Assembly (NCBI GenBank): GCA_026874595.1
Contig: CM049322.1
Coordinates: forward strand, 30,257,340 to 30,321,339
Direction: 5' to 3'
DNA from: Sipunculus nudus
Taxonomy: Eukaryota > Annelida > Sipuncula > Golfingiida > Sipunculidae
DNA length: 64,000 nucleotides
Shown here: one piece after another, positions 36,747 through 49,600 of the stretch
Numbering within the stretch: position 1 is the stretch's first letter
Layout: the number at the start of each line of letters is the position of its first letter
Translations under genes and position numbers: made by a program
Notes under the pieces: generated by a model
What the model was told of the DNA's origin: nothing
Seen by the model: only the letters and a program-made list of their open reading frames with translations
The model's database searches: none

Positions 36747-39582
36747 TAGCTCAGCTGACTATAAGTCATCTGAGCTATAGTCGTGGTCCATTGTCTGTCG
36801 TCTGTCGTCTGTCCGTCTGTCTGTCTTGCCGTCCGTCCTTCTGTCCGTCTGGATGTCCGTCCGTAAGACTGGCAAGTTTCGACACCGTTGGACCTACGAA
36901 TCTGAAATTCGGCATACAGTTAGATGTCCCGAAAATCTCCTACCATGCCGAAAATTGTGTCTATAGGACTTCGTTCCTTCGAGATATTAAGGAAAAACTT
37001 TTTTTTATTAGAAATCTATTTTCACACTTCAGGACTGCCTAATATCAAAACCACTCATCTGGTTTTCTTCATATTTACCATAAATATTCCTCTATATAGT
37101 TCCTATGTACTACCAGATATTAAGTCAGTATTTTATAATTGAAAAAAGTTATGGGCCCAAACATAATTGACTTTGTAAAAAAATCAGGAAGATATTTGGT
37201 CACTGAAGACCCAAAGTGTTAAAGGTAGGGACTTTTTTCCAGTAATACAACTTAAATTAATCAAAATTTAATTGTATACCAAAAATTAGATCAAAATCTG
37301 TTTAATTTTTTTAAATATTGGCAAAAATATAAAATTGGTACCTGAAATTTTGCCCAACTTTGGCCACGGCACGTTTTTTTCCTGTAAGTACTGTTGGTTT
37401 AATTTTCACAGCATGTATACATAAGGATTTAATCTGTTAAAATCTGAAATTTGAAAATAAAAGCTGCAAAATTAGGCTAGTAATTGAATTTTTTTGGAGG
37501 CTCTTGTTGTATTCCCTTACATTGTCAAGCAGTCCACTTTGATGACTGTAGGTCATTCAGTGCACATCTCTATGCTCCCCAGGCTGTTGGCATAATTTTA
37601 GATGTCCCCAAAAATCTCCTACCATACCGAAAATTGGGTCATTAGGACTTCATTCCTTCGAGATATTAAGGAGAAAAATACTCCGTTTTCCATAAAAAAA
37701 GCCATTGTTACACTTCAAGGCTGCCTAATATCAAAACCACTGATCTGTTTTTGATTGTATTTAGTATTCACATTCTTTCATACATTTTCTATGAACATAC
37801 CAAAAAATAGGTCAGTATTGGGTATTATTTTGGAGTAATGGGCCAAAACATAATGCAATTTTTTAAAAAATCAGGAAATATATTTACTCACCTAACATGA
37901 GAATTGCTGAACCCAGAGACTTTTTTTCAGGAATATGACTTTATTTAATCAAGATTCAATTATTTACCCAAAATTAGATCTGAGTTTTGCAAATTTGTCA
38001 AGTTATTAGCATAAATAAAAAATCAATACCTTAAATTTTGTCCAACTTTGGCACTGTTGATTTAATTTTCACAGCATATATACATAGGATTTAATCTTTT
38101 AAAATCTGAAATTTCAAAGAAATTGATTGGAAAGAATAGCTTTTGTTCATGTTTTCATACACCATGTCAAGTGTTGTTTACATCTAGCCCACCTAGTAGT
38201 ACAGCCTTCACTTGCATTATGTAACCCACCCCAGGCAGCTTGCCTTGGGTCAGCTTGGCCACTAGCAGCAGGTTTCCCCTCTGCCCTGCTCCCCCCCCCC
38301 CAGATGGTGCATAAACTAGATGAATGTTATTATTTTCTGTATTTGATTCATTCTTATTCTAGGCTATGCTACATTTTAGATTTTGTATTGTACCACCAGG
38401 GTTACAATGATTAAAGTGTACATTTAATTGTGTCCACAAAGTGGTGTATTGCTATGAAAGTGTGGATGTTCATGAGATAAGTAATTTCTTACTTCAGAGG
38501 AGTAAAAACTTCACCAGGTGTGAAATTGACTATTAATTCCAGTAATAAATTAAAACTGGGATAGTAATGAGCACAATGATATTGTTTGTCCCTCATTCAA
38601 CCAACAGTGTGTATACTTTATTTGAAAAGATGTTTTATTTTATCAAATTTACTTTTATTTTAAAAAAATAGGATTATATATAAACTTAAATGCATTATTC
38701 CCTTGAAAGTGAAATAAAGGTATTAGTCTATTCTGTCAACTTGCCTGTCCATCTGTAAATTTTCATATGCATCACAGTATCTCAAAACTTTTACTGTTTT
38801 TCTTCATGACAGTCTTGTCAGAGTATTAGTTTGCAATCATATATTTAGAACTTTACTATAACCAAGTAGGAGGGCCCCTTTCCTCTTAGCTTTTCATATT
38901 CTTATATAAATGAAAAACATTACAATAGAATATTTCTACATCCACATTCGTGCTGCCCTCACTTTTCCCTTCTCCGAACCCCATCCCAAAGTCAGCCTCA
39001 GTAAGCAAGAACAAGATGAATCAGATATATTCATACTTTAATATTTTGTATAACTATTTGTCCATAGGTACCTATGTACATGCCAGAAATTATGTCAATA
39101 TTGTGTAATATGTAGACATAGTGGGCATCACAATAATGTACCTTGTCAAGACTAAAGAGATATTGTGTCATACAGTCACAAATTCATAAATCACTTCATC
39201 AGCATAGTTAATCATAACATCATATCTGTCAAATTGAAAGCTTGCAGACTACCATACACTTTAGATCCTTCTACAAATAGCCTTATCATCATTCTACTAC
39301 TGCTTATTACTGCTGTCATTGCATTCATATTTGCTCAAATATATCACAATTTTCAACCCCTCCTAAATAAATAAAAAATAAACCACTATATTTGACTCTT
39401 TTAATCCATCAGTCAGGTAATTTCATTTATCATTTACTCACATATTACATTACATTCCTTTATAATAGCCCAACATGTCCATGATATTCATAAGCTTTAT
39501 TGACTCGATATAGTATCACAGTGGAGAAACATTTATAGTCCAATCATGATCAGCTGAGTGCCGTGACCCATGGGTCCCTTGT
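36747..39582 (-). mobile_element. B2: reversed B element in the foldback loop
   Basis: The plus-strand left edge is TAGCTCAGCTGACTATAAGTC, split here only for description: the terminal hairpin spans about 36,747-36,777. The right edge is GACCCATGGGTCCCTTGT at 39565-39582, so the element reads on the minus strand. It matches B1 over most of its length, including the GGGGGG tract near 38,290 (reversed relative to B1). Confidence 0.7.
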
Positions 39583-40619
39583 TTTACAAATTATTTAGTA
39601 TTAATTTAAAATTAATTTATTTTGCTATTTGCTATATAAGCACAACATGGCAAAAAGTGATCGACGGACAAAAGGTGATCCCTATAGCTCAGATGACTTT
39701 CAGTCAGCTGAGCTAAAAATTGAAAAAATACAGGTGGCGCCACCAGAATGCAGAAACTGATGAAACATATCATGATCAATATCCATGCAAAGAATCATGG
39801 TGATCAATATAATAATTGTTCAGATACTTGAGCTTTTGTATCAAATTTTCCATTATTCTGGGGGGTACTTCGGAGCCCCACAGCTTAGAGGTTATGGTAA
39901 CAGAGACCTAATTTCAAGTCTTTAAGGAGACTTTTCATGGGCCTCTCAGCATGTCAAGAGAGAAGATTCTAGGTCCAGTGGTTACGATTTGTACCATGTT
40001 AACAGATGACCGCATCTTATGAGGTCTCAAAAATAGAGAAAAAATTCGTAAAAATAAAAAAAATACAGGTGGCGCCACCATACTGCAGAAACTGATGACA
40101 CATTCCATGATCAATATCCATGCAAAGAATCATGGTGATCACTGCAATAGTTGTTTAGATACTTGAGCTTTTGTATCAAATTTTCCATTATTCTGGGGGG
40201 TACTTCGGAGCCCCATAGCTCAAAGGTAATGGGTAACAGAGACCTAATTTCAGGTTTCCAAAAAGACTTTTATGGGCCTCCCTGCATGTCAAGAGAGATG
40301 ATTCTAGGTGTAGTCGTTACGATTTGTGCCCTGTTAACAGATGGCCGCATCTTAAGAGGTCTTGAGCTTTTGTATCAAATTTTCCATTATTCTGGGGGGT
40401 ACTTCGGAACCCCATAGCTCGAAGAATATAGGTCACAGTGACCTAATTTCAGGTTTACAAGGAGAATTTCCATAGACCTCCCAGGATGTCAAGTAAGAAG
40501 ATTCCAGTTCTAGCGGTTACGATTTGTGCCCTGTTAACTGAGAGACGCCCGGACGGCCGGACGGACGACGGACAAAAGGTGATCCCTATAGCTCAGATGA
40601 CTTACAGTCAGCTGAGCTA
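39583..40619 (+). mobile_element. I-type element remnant in the foldback loop
   Basis: One 3' hairpin end lies at about 39,685-39,715. Two I-type tandem units follow (about 39,735 and 40,065), then a complete 3' hairpin at 40589-40619. The final AAAAA adjoins the foldback arm in the run of T (read on the other strand) of its ATCGTTTTTTCAAGG motif. The left end is missing. Confidence 0.5.
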
Positions 40620-42179
40620 AAAAACGAAAGTTTGGCTCTGGGGACCGTTAAAGCATCGATTTGTGCCCTATTTTCGGCGAATATCAAAATGGAGGCCTGC
40701 TCTGAAACGGCCCCTTGTGCCGCTCTAATTCTCATGGGATGTGAGGGCGGGGTGGACGGGCTGTCGATCGGTGGGAAAGACGACCTTGAAAAAAAGATGG
40801 TTGTGACCCGTGGGGGTCCGTATAAGCGATGTTCCCAAAATTTTGGCCTTTTCTAGATAATGGCGGGCTGCTGCTCTAAAACGGCTTTTTGTGCTGCTCT
40901 AATAATTATTGGGCTGGAGAACCAGAGGTGTGGGCTTTGACTATACCCAACATGGCGTCGAAAACACGATAGTTTGCGGGTCTGCGGCGGTCAGAATAGC
41001 GAGGAGTGTGTTTTTCTGGCTTCTTTGGGAAGATTGGCGAATATCAAAATGGCGCACTGCTCTGAAACGGCTCTTTGTGCCCCTCTAGTTATTATTGGAT
41101 GTGAAGGCGGGATGGGCGAGGTATCAAATGGTATGCAAGGTGATCTTGAAAAAACGATAGTTTGGCTCTGGGGTGTGTTAAAGCATCCATTTGTGCCCTA
41201 TTTTCGGCAAATATCAAAATGGAGTCCTGCTCTGAAACGGCCGTTTGTGCCGCTCTAATTATCATAGGATGTGAGGGCGGAGTGGACGGGCTGTCGATCG
41301 GTGGGAAAGACAACCTTGAAAAAACGATGGTTGTGACCCGTGGGGGCCGTATAAGCGATGTTCCCAATGTTTTTGGCCTTTTCTAGATAATTGCTGGACG
41401 CTGCTCTAAAACAGCTTTTTGTGCCGCTCTAATAATTATTGGGATGGACAGCCAGAAGTGTGGGCTTTGACTTGATACACAACATGGCGTCGAAAAAAAC
41501 GATAGTTTGCGGGCCTTTGGCGGTCAGAATTAATAGGGAGGTGTGTGCTTTTCTGGCTTCTATGGGAAGATTGGCGAATATCAAAATGGCGCACTGCTCT
41601 GAAACGGCTCTTTGTGCCGCTCTAGTTATTATTGGATGTGAAGGCATGATGGGCGAGGTATCGAATGGTATGCAAGGTGACCTTGGAAAAACGATAGTTT
41701 GGCTCTGTGGGCAGCGATTTGAGCCCTATTTTCGGCGAATATCAAATTGGAGGCCTGCTCTGAAACGGCCGTTTGTGCCGCTCTAATTATAATCGGGTTG
41801 GAAAACGAAGGGTGTGCACATGTGGTTAAAGTTGAAACCCAACATAACGGTGATAAAAAAAAAAAAAAAAAACCGATATAGTCTGCCGGTACATGGCATT
41901 CGTCACAGAAAGGAGGCCGTAAATATCGATAGATATATGCGATTTGGACCAAGATATGGTTGGCTGCTGCTCTAAAACGGCCGTTTGTGCTGCTCTGATA
42001 ATTGCTCTGTATTATTCTGAAGAAGGATGGCTTGCTCCGTTTCACGGTAACCCATGATGAGGCTAGGAATCCCCGTTTGGAGGGCACGGAAAGATAGAGG
42101 CTTTTGGAGCAATGGGGGAGTATTATGAATCTGAATCTCGAACCTCGAATATCGAATACGCTATGAATTTCCTTGACGT
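40620..42179 (-). repeat. right foldback arm, 8 modules
   Basis: Inverted modules (CTCTGAAACGGC...GTGCCGCTCT) lie near 40,696, 40,870, 41,056, 41,226, 41,400, 41,592, 41,755 and 41,967. The last ~380 bases match the outer part of the left arm with few differences. Confidence 0.7.
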
Positions 42180-42188
42180 GCTGTCCTC

Positions 42189-43088
42189 AGCTTGGTCATA
42201 TCCCTGGATCAAGGGCAGGAATTTTATTATCAGAGATTTTTATTATACATTCTGAGAAAACACAAGGCCGTAAACGACAGTTTTATTCAAGTTTTAATTA
42301 ACTCAGGTCTTCCTTGCCTCCACAGACGGACGCACTAATGAACAATTACATGCGATATAACTGCATATATGCAGGGTAGGTATCCAGCATAGCAAACCGC
42401 AGTGAGAGCACGGAAGCCAAGGCAACACGTGGACAAAACGTCAGTTGTTCTTTGATCAAACTCCGTTTTCCTATCTTTTTGATGAAAGTTTTCGTGAATG
42501 AATCATATATTTCACATTCTGTGGAGTACTAATTTTGACTAAGTTTTGCAGGTTTTGTGTTCGTTTGTTCATAGCGATATCGATGTCAGGTTTGAACTTC
42601 GGTCTATTTTTTTCCCCGAGCTTTGCTCAGGGCCGCAGTCATTCACTACGATTTGGGGTGATTTTTAAGTAGGAACTTCCGAACAGAGTGATAATTTCCA
42701 CCGCATATAAGTACACAGGTGAACAGCGTGACCTATTTTGGGCTTCTTGGGACAGGCAGCCATCCTCGTAACGAGTGAGCGCTAATCGGTGCTGTAATCA
42801 GCCTTTTTGTCGCCTGTCTGTAGTTCAGATACCACGGCCCACAGGCCATTACCGTTTACATGTTTGCAAACTTACGCAAGCACCAAACGTTTTTTGTGGG
42901 GAAATACTGTAACATAATTGGATGTCAAATACACGGGGGATGATGCCCTGGATAAAATCCCAACTGATTACGCAATACTCGTGCCTCTTGCACTCGTACT
43001 TAATCGCCCGTGAATGAAGCTCATTATAGCTAGAAGCAGGTCATTTCCTGGTTGTCATCAACCATGTAAATTGCAAACATTTTAATAT
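42189..43088. other. stretch with no recognised feature
   Basis: Apparently unique sequence beyond the foldback duplication. I see no gene or repeat of this window. Confidence 0.4.
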
Positions 43089-43594
43089 ACTGCATTATCC
43101 AAATGAAAGAACAGCGTGAATGGTCAAAATTTGAAAAAAAATAGGAAACCTTATTAGACTGTATTTTTGGACCGAAAGGGGGGCTTGTGTACCTGACTTC
43201 ACCGTAAACGGATATCTAGTTGTCGATCAGTTAAGACATTCAGGCCGGCTGTTTGACTAAGTTCATGCAAAATTTTGCCTCTCAGGCAAATATCAAAATA
43301 TCAAATATCTTTCCTGATTGTTTACAAAATGCATTATGTTTGAGCCAATAACTTTTTAAATTATATAATACAGACCTTATTTCTGGGATGTACATAGGAA
43401 CTATATAGAGGAATATTCATGGCAAATATGAGGAAAAACAGATGAGTGGTTTTGATAATAAGCAGTCCTGAAGTGTGAAAATATGTTTTAAATAAAAAAA
43501 TTGAGATTTTTCCTTAATTTCGCAAAGGAACAAAGACGCAAAGACCCAGTATTCGTCTTGGAACGAGATCTTGGGGACATCTAACATTACGCCG
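43089..43594 (+). repeat. N1: dispersed ~500-bp repeat ending in an A-element fragment
   Basis: Nearly the same sequence recurs at 47,798-48,272 (N2). The first ~200 bases include GACCGAAAGGGGGGCTTGTG. The rest is a piece of the A-element 3' half, ending in GGAGATCTTGGGGACATCT-like sequence without the microsatellite or hairpin. Confidence 0.65.
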
Positions 43595-44011
43595 AACCAT
43601 GTAAATTGCAATATGGGTATTTCTACAAAAAATGTCGCATTTCATGTCCCGAAACTATATATTTGTTACTGAGAAATTAGCAAATGCTAAAAATGAAATG
43701 AATAACCATTCAGATTGTTGCTAAAGATATAACCATTATTATGAGATAAAAATAATTTAAATTGGGGCAGAAATACATACAGGAAAAAAGCTGCAAATGT
43801 TACAATACCCTTAAATTTCCGTTGTCCCTTTCTCTCGGATCTAAAATTCAAAACAGCGTTTTTCTGTAACCACTGTTCCATTTACATAGATTTTGTTTTC
43901 CACATTGTCACAGGGGTGAAAGTTTATAAAGATGATAATTTTGCTTGATTTTTCCTGACCGTTTTGTTTTTAATACAAAAATTAGGATATAAAAAGGATG
44001 TCTCCCAAAAT

Positions 44012-44990
44012 ATACTCGACACCGTTACCTGACCTTTTGACCTTGCAGCGCGTGAACAGAAACCACTTTGCTGATGCAGGGAGCAGCGTTTATTAGAGTT
44101 CAGGAAAATTTTATACACATAATCCACAATTTAATTTAGTAACTGTCATATCAGTGTTCTCTGTTAATCATTAAAGAGTTAAAAAATCACCGTATATGTT
44201 TATTTGGACTCGACACCGTTACACCTGCGAAAAATTAACCGTCACATATAACACTTTGAAAATGGCTTCCTCTTGTTGCTCATGTAGTGATAACTCGTGC
44301 TGCCCTCTTAGGGACGGTATGGAAGTAATTTTTGTCCTGCATTTGACGTAAAGATGAAAAAATCTCAGCACCGTTACCACTCAAACCGTTACCTGCATGA
44401 AAAATAACGGTGTCGAGAGCAAGGCAACGGTGTAGAGAACTTGGTATTAAATCCAAATTATTGAAATAGAATTTGAAACATATTTTGGCCTAAATATTTT
44501 AAACATTTGCGTTTCTTCTGCTTGTTTTAATACATAATACTGGTATTCAAGTAGTCACTACGGTTATTTTTACTTCAGAAGCTCGACTCAGTTACCTATG
44601 CTCAACACCGTTATCTATGCTTAACGCCGTTACCTAGAGGATTTAAAACCATGTTTAAATTTTATTTTTCTGTGCATTCAAAAAAATTAACAAGGTATTT
44701 CGACTCAAATTCTGAAGGTAGATGTACCAAAGTACTTTGTCCGGTAAATCCCTACAAATGCACCCCTCTGAAAGCAAAAATAGGAATAGAGACAATTTTT
44801 GTTTTCAAAAGTTAATTAAAAATAAGAAAATATATTCTTTTTACGCACTTTTTTTGTTAAATTCATAACTGAAATTTATGTTTTGATTTTATCAAAATTA
44901 ATTTTAATTTTATCGAAAATCACAAAAAATCTAGTCAAAACAATTTCTGAAATGTGCAAGTGAGATTCTACTGCGTGTCACGGTGTCGAG
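44012..44990. repeat. cluster of CTCGACACCGTTACC motifs in both orientations
   Basis: CTCGACACCGTTACCTG (about 44,016) and variants occur near 44,209, 44,369, 44,384, 44,583, 44,605 and 44,625. The reverse form AACGGTGTCGAGA or a variant occurs near 44,406, 44,427 and 44,976. Spacing is irregular and the DNA between is AT-rich and unrelated. Confidence 0.55.
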
Positions 44991-45030
44991 AAAAAGGTTC
45001 ATATTTTACCCTTACCTGGACTATTTATAA

Positions 45031-47642
45031 ACAAGGGACCTATGGTTCACGGCGCTCAGCTGTTATATATGATAAAAAAATATGATTTAGAAATGAGGCA
45101 CATGCTGGTTTTGTGTGGTAATAAGTATAAGCTGTATTATGAGTTGTTGTTTAGCTTATGTATGAGTCTGATAGTACCTTTGGAGACCGAGAAGAGAATT
45201 GATTTCATTCATTTTATTAACAAATGGAGTACTATTGTCACACAGATTTTGACTTGGCCATATAACTTATAAGCAGAACATATAATATAAGAGTTTAACT
45301 ATTTATTTTAAAAAAATTACAAATATTGTCCCAGATATAATTTTTATTAAAAATATTAAAAGGATCGTATTATTTTTAAAATGAAATATAGCTGAAATGA
45401 TTATTAAAATAATATTAAAGAATATATTCATGAATGCATTCATGAATACATTTGGAAAGTATTTGCACTAGTATTCATATTCTTTCATTTTTACCTGAAT
45501 TCCCATTCTTTATGCAAGAAATTTTATAATGGAGTACATATTCATATTCGTATTTAAATACAATTGAAAAGTATTCCCACCATGTCTGGTATTTATTCAG
45601 TTTTCACCAAACAATGGTGTTGAGAATCCAGAATGTACAAAATTCACACATTTAAATAATGATCATAAGTACCTGGTTTTATGGCTTTTATTTATATTGA
45701 AAAAAATAAATATAATATATTCATTTTGAATAATTTCACATCAATGTACACACTAGACAAAGTAGGAATCTAGATTAATATTATCAATTGCATCTTTCTC
45801 TATCATTAATTTCCTACATATGATCCCTAATGATTAGTTATGAATAATATGATTTACTTTTTTATTATTAAAATTGAACTGAAAAATGCGATAGGTGACT
45901 GCATGGTGTTATTTGGAATACGTGACATTCTATCCATCGATACAAGATTCTTATATCATCAGTAACTGCAAGTTAATTCCCTATTATCATAAACTAACAA
46001 ATTCCTTTTCTATTTTTCTTTAATTTGTTATTAAAAACCAATTAAAATTGATTAATTTATTGTTATTGTTATGTTGTTGGTTAAAGCTACTAGATGAGTT
46101 GGGTTGGACACCTGGATCAACTGTGGCTGGCCATAAGCTGCCTGGCTGCCCCAGTATATGCCTTGCCTCAAGCGTGCATAATTTGCTGAAAGTTCAACAA
46201 GGTCAACATACAGGTGACTCAAGAGTGGCTGGAGAGAGCCAAGGTCTGACATGGTCTCATAAAAACATTGATAAAAGCTACAATTTTGGCCAATTTCTTC
46301 AGCTTTCTAAACGAAAAAGCTCAAATCCTTATGTGTGCATGATATGAAAATTATATAAACAGAGCTCACATGAAACAAACGTGAAATGGTCAAATTTGGG
46401 CAAAATTTAAGGTACTAATTTTATATTTATACTAATAACTTATAAAATTTGAAAAAAAGAACTAATTTTGGGTAATCAATTGAATCTTGATTAAATAATG
46501 TTACATCCCTGACAAAAAATCTCTAGCTTCAGCAAGCCCCTTGTTAAGGGAGTAAATATATTTCTTGATTTTTTACAAAGTGCATTATGTTTGGGCCCAT
46601 AACTAACTTCAATCAATTACGCAATACTCACATCATTTCTGGCATGTGCACAGAGAATGTATAGAAAAACATGTATATTATATATAATTAAAGTCAGATC
46701 AGTGGTTTTGATATTAGCCAGTATTGAAGTGTAACAATGGGTTTTTAATTGAAAAATGAAGTTTTCATTAATATCTCAAAGGTATTAAGTCCTAGTGACC
46801 AAATTCTTGGCATGGTAGGGGATTTTGGAGACATCTATTTGTATGCCAAATTTTAGGAACTGAGAGCTTAAGCTGGGGAGCTGAGCTCTTGCAAACTGCA
46901 AAACACTAGCCTGATGTAAACAATATGTTACATGGTGCTAAAAAACTTGAATAAAATCTACAGTTTTTGATCAACTGGTTACAAATTTTTGGTGTTATCA
47001 GACAAAATGCTAACAAAAACATGCTGAGAAAATTAAATCCACAGTACTTACAGGTAAAAAAACGTGCCATGGTCAAAGTTAGGCAAAATTTAAGGTACCA
47101 ATTTTTTATCTTTGTTAATATTTTAAAAAATTTAAAAGATTTTGATCTAATTTACGGTTTACAATTTAATTTTGATTAATTTATATTACTTGAAAAAAAG
47201 TCCATAGCTTTAACATGTTTTGTGTTAAGTGATCAAATATCTTTCCTGATTTTTTACAAAATGCATTATGTTCTGGCCCATAACTTTTTAAATTATATAA
47301 TACAGACATAATTTCAGGCATGTACATAGGAACTATATAGAGGAATATTTATGGTAAATATGAGGTAAACAGATGCGTGGTTTTGATATAAGACAGCCCT
47401 GAAGTGTGAAAATAGGTTTTAAATAAAAAATTGAGGTTTTTCCTTAATTTCTCAAAAGGAACAAAGTCGCAAAGACCCAATTTTCGGGTTTGTAGGAGAT
47501 CTTGGGGACATCTAACACTATGCCAAATTTTGGATTCCTAGGTCTTACCATTTCAAAACGTGCCACATCTACAGACGGACGGACAGACGGACGGACAATG
47601 GACCACGACTATAGCTCAGATGACTTATAGTCAGCAGAGCTA
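45031..47642 (+). mobile_element. A3: third copy of the A element
   Basis: It starts ACAAGGGACC and ends with a shortened (ACGG)n (about 47,574-47,597) and a hairpin whose inner arm reads CAGCAGAGCTA, one change from A2. The body aligns with A1 and A2 throughout. It lies between the two N repeats. Confidence 0.7.
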
Positions 47643-47797
47643 AAAAAGGAAACTGAAAAGTGCACTACTTGCATTATTTTACAATTCTAACGATATTTTT
47701 CTACAAATTAAGTTTTGTTATATCAAATTCAAGATAAAAAAAAAATCACCAATAAAACCCTTGAAATACGACGTTTTCTGTAGAAGTACCCATATAT

Positions 47798-48272
47798 ACT
47801 GCATTATCAAAATGAAAGAATAGCGTAAATGGTCAAAATTTGAAAAAAAAAATCGAAAACCTTATTAGACTATTTTTGGACCGAAAGGGGGGCTTGTGTA
47901 CCTGACTTCCTCGGAAATGGATATCTAGTTGTGGATCAGATAAGACATTCAGGCCGGCAGTTTGACTAAGTTCATGGCAAATATCAAAATATCAAATATC
48001 TTTCCTGATCATTTACAAAATGCATTATGTTTGAGCCAATAACTTTTTAAATTATATAATACAGACCTTATTTCTGGGATGTACATAGGAACTATAGAGG
48101 AATATTCATGGCAAATATGAGGAAAAACAGATGAGTGGTTTTGATATTAGGCAATCCTTAAGTGTGAAAATAGGTTTTTAATAAAAAAATTGACGTTTTT
48201 CCTTAATTTCGCAATGGAACAAAAATGCAAAGACCCAGTTTTCGGCTTGGAAGAAGATCTTGGGGACATCTT
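47798..48272 (+). repeat. N2: second copy of the N repeat
   Basis: Matches N1 (43,089-43,594) from ACTGCATTATC to GGGGACATCT with small indels, including loss of a short CTCAGGCAAA-containing segment. Confidence 0.65.
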
Positions 48273-48545
48273 ATTGAGTATTGATAGCTATTATTTATAA
48301 TCCATGTACAGCAGTCTTTATATATATACCCACAGAGAGCTGTATACCTGTGATTGTAAACATTGCCTGGCATGAGGAATATCTAAAATCATAAATCTAC
48401 ATTTTTTTAAAAGCTTTTAAAAAACATTCTTGTCAATATTAACCATAGATAACCTGAAATCTAAATGTTTAGAGGCATGATGTAATGGATGCTGATAAAC
48501 AGGTGCAAGACTAGATGTATTTGCTTCACACAGCTTACATATATG

Positions 48546-49597
48546 GTAATATGACTCAATTCAATCTTTATAATTCAGCCAAAATTCATTCTTTGGAAAC
48601 ATAAAAGACAATTATTATAAGAATTATCCAGGGGATTATTCTTGTAAAATATTAAACAAATCTGCCTCAGTGGTGTCAGTCAAAAACGTTTTACAGGTTT
48701 ATAACTCATTTGGGAAAATACAGCAAAATGGCTAAGTTAAGCTTCTCATAACTCAGCCAAAAATCACTGAACAAAAACCATTTGAAAAAAAACTTGAATT
48801 ATCAACATCTAAGGATAATTAATGTGTGAGATTTAAGAATTTGGCCCAGTGGTTTTTGAGAAGAAGATCTTAGTCGCCACTTAGCTAAAATGGGATGTTA
48901 TGGCATATGACTAAATTCAGCTTCCCATAACTCAGCCCAAAGTCACTGAACTAAGGCCATTTAAACAAACTTCAGAAAGCACTACCCTAGAATCATTTCT
49001 GTGCGATATTAAACAATTTGGCCATATGGTTTCAGAAAAATAGTTTTCTGTAGCCGTCAGTATGATACGGGCACTGATGACCCCCGTACAAAAAAGGCCG
49101 ATGCAGGTTGCGCCCCCAATACCTCAAATTCAGATATGACTCATGTGAACAACATTGGCATAAAATTTGGTGATGATAGCTCCAGTCGTTTCTGAGATTG
49201 TAATTTTACTATGCTTTTTTGGACAGATGACTAAGTTCAACTTCCTGTAACTCGGCCAAAAATCACCAAACTTAACCCATTCGAACTAACTTGAGAAAGA
49301 TTGTTCAAGGAATCGTTTCTTTGAAATATTGGACAATTTGGCTGAACAGTTTCGGAGAAGAAGATTTTTTAAGCTTTTTTAGCTTTTCCCAATAAAATCT
49401 AAGAAAATGCAGTTAGCCAAATAATAAGCAAAATCTGATAGAGTTTTTTAGATGACTAATTTTTGCATAAAATTTCGAGATGCTAACTCTTGCCGTTTTC
49501 TAGATAGTATGGGTTAACGTACAGACGACGGACGCCAGACACCGAACGAAGAACGCTGGTCGACCCCACACAATCGCATAAGCTCACAGGTTCACTA
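48546..49597 (+). mobile_element. K2: left-truncated copy of the K element
   Basis: It aligns with 15.69-16.66 kb of K1 and ends AAGCTCACAGGTTCACTA at 49597, followed by AAAA. The subterminal complement has one change from K1. No left end was found upstream. Confidence 0.6.
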
Positions 49598-49600
49598 AAA

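Larger units (their letters stand above)
34162..42179. mobile_element. 8.0-kb foldback-like transposon with modular inverted arms
   Basis: It is flanked by a perfect 9-bp duplication GCTGTCCTC (34153-34161 and 42180-42188). Both ends are ACGTCAAGGAAATTCATAGC in inverted orientation. The arms (34162 to about 36,540, and about 40,620-42179) are built from modules around GAGCGGCACAAA-NN-GCCGTTT. The centre holds B2 (minus) and I-type units. Long inverted arms with internal tandem modules and a 9-bp duplication fit foldback / Mutator-type elements. No transposase is present, so it is non-autonomous. Confidence 0.75.

Noticed and set aside
28302-38414. Similar 65-95-codon frames in B1 and B2
   Set aside because: They lie at matching positions in copies of the same transposon and end at differing indels near the G-run; no recognisable domain.
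26611-39582. B1 and B2 as arms of one giant palindrome
   Set aside because: The foldback arms have a different centre (near 38.2 kb) from B1/B2 (near 33.1 kb), and B2 lies in the foldback loop, so B1 and B2 are independent insertions in opposite orientation.
34690-41786. Cysteine-containing repeated peptides in the foldback arms (CSETALCAALVIIG and variants)
   Set aside because: Frames are tied to module repetition, run only 60-120 codons, change frame between modules, and occur in both arms with stops. I see no start context or domain.
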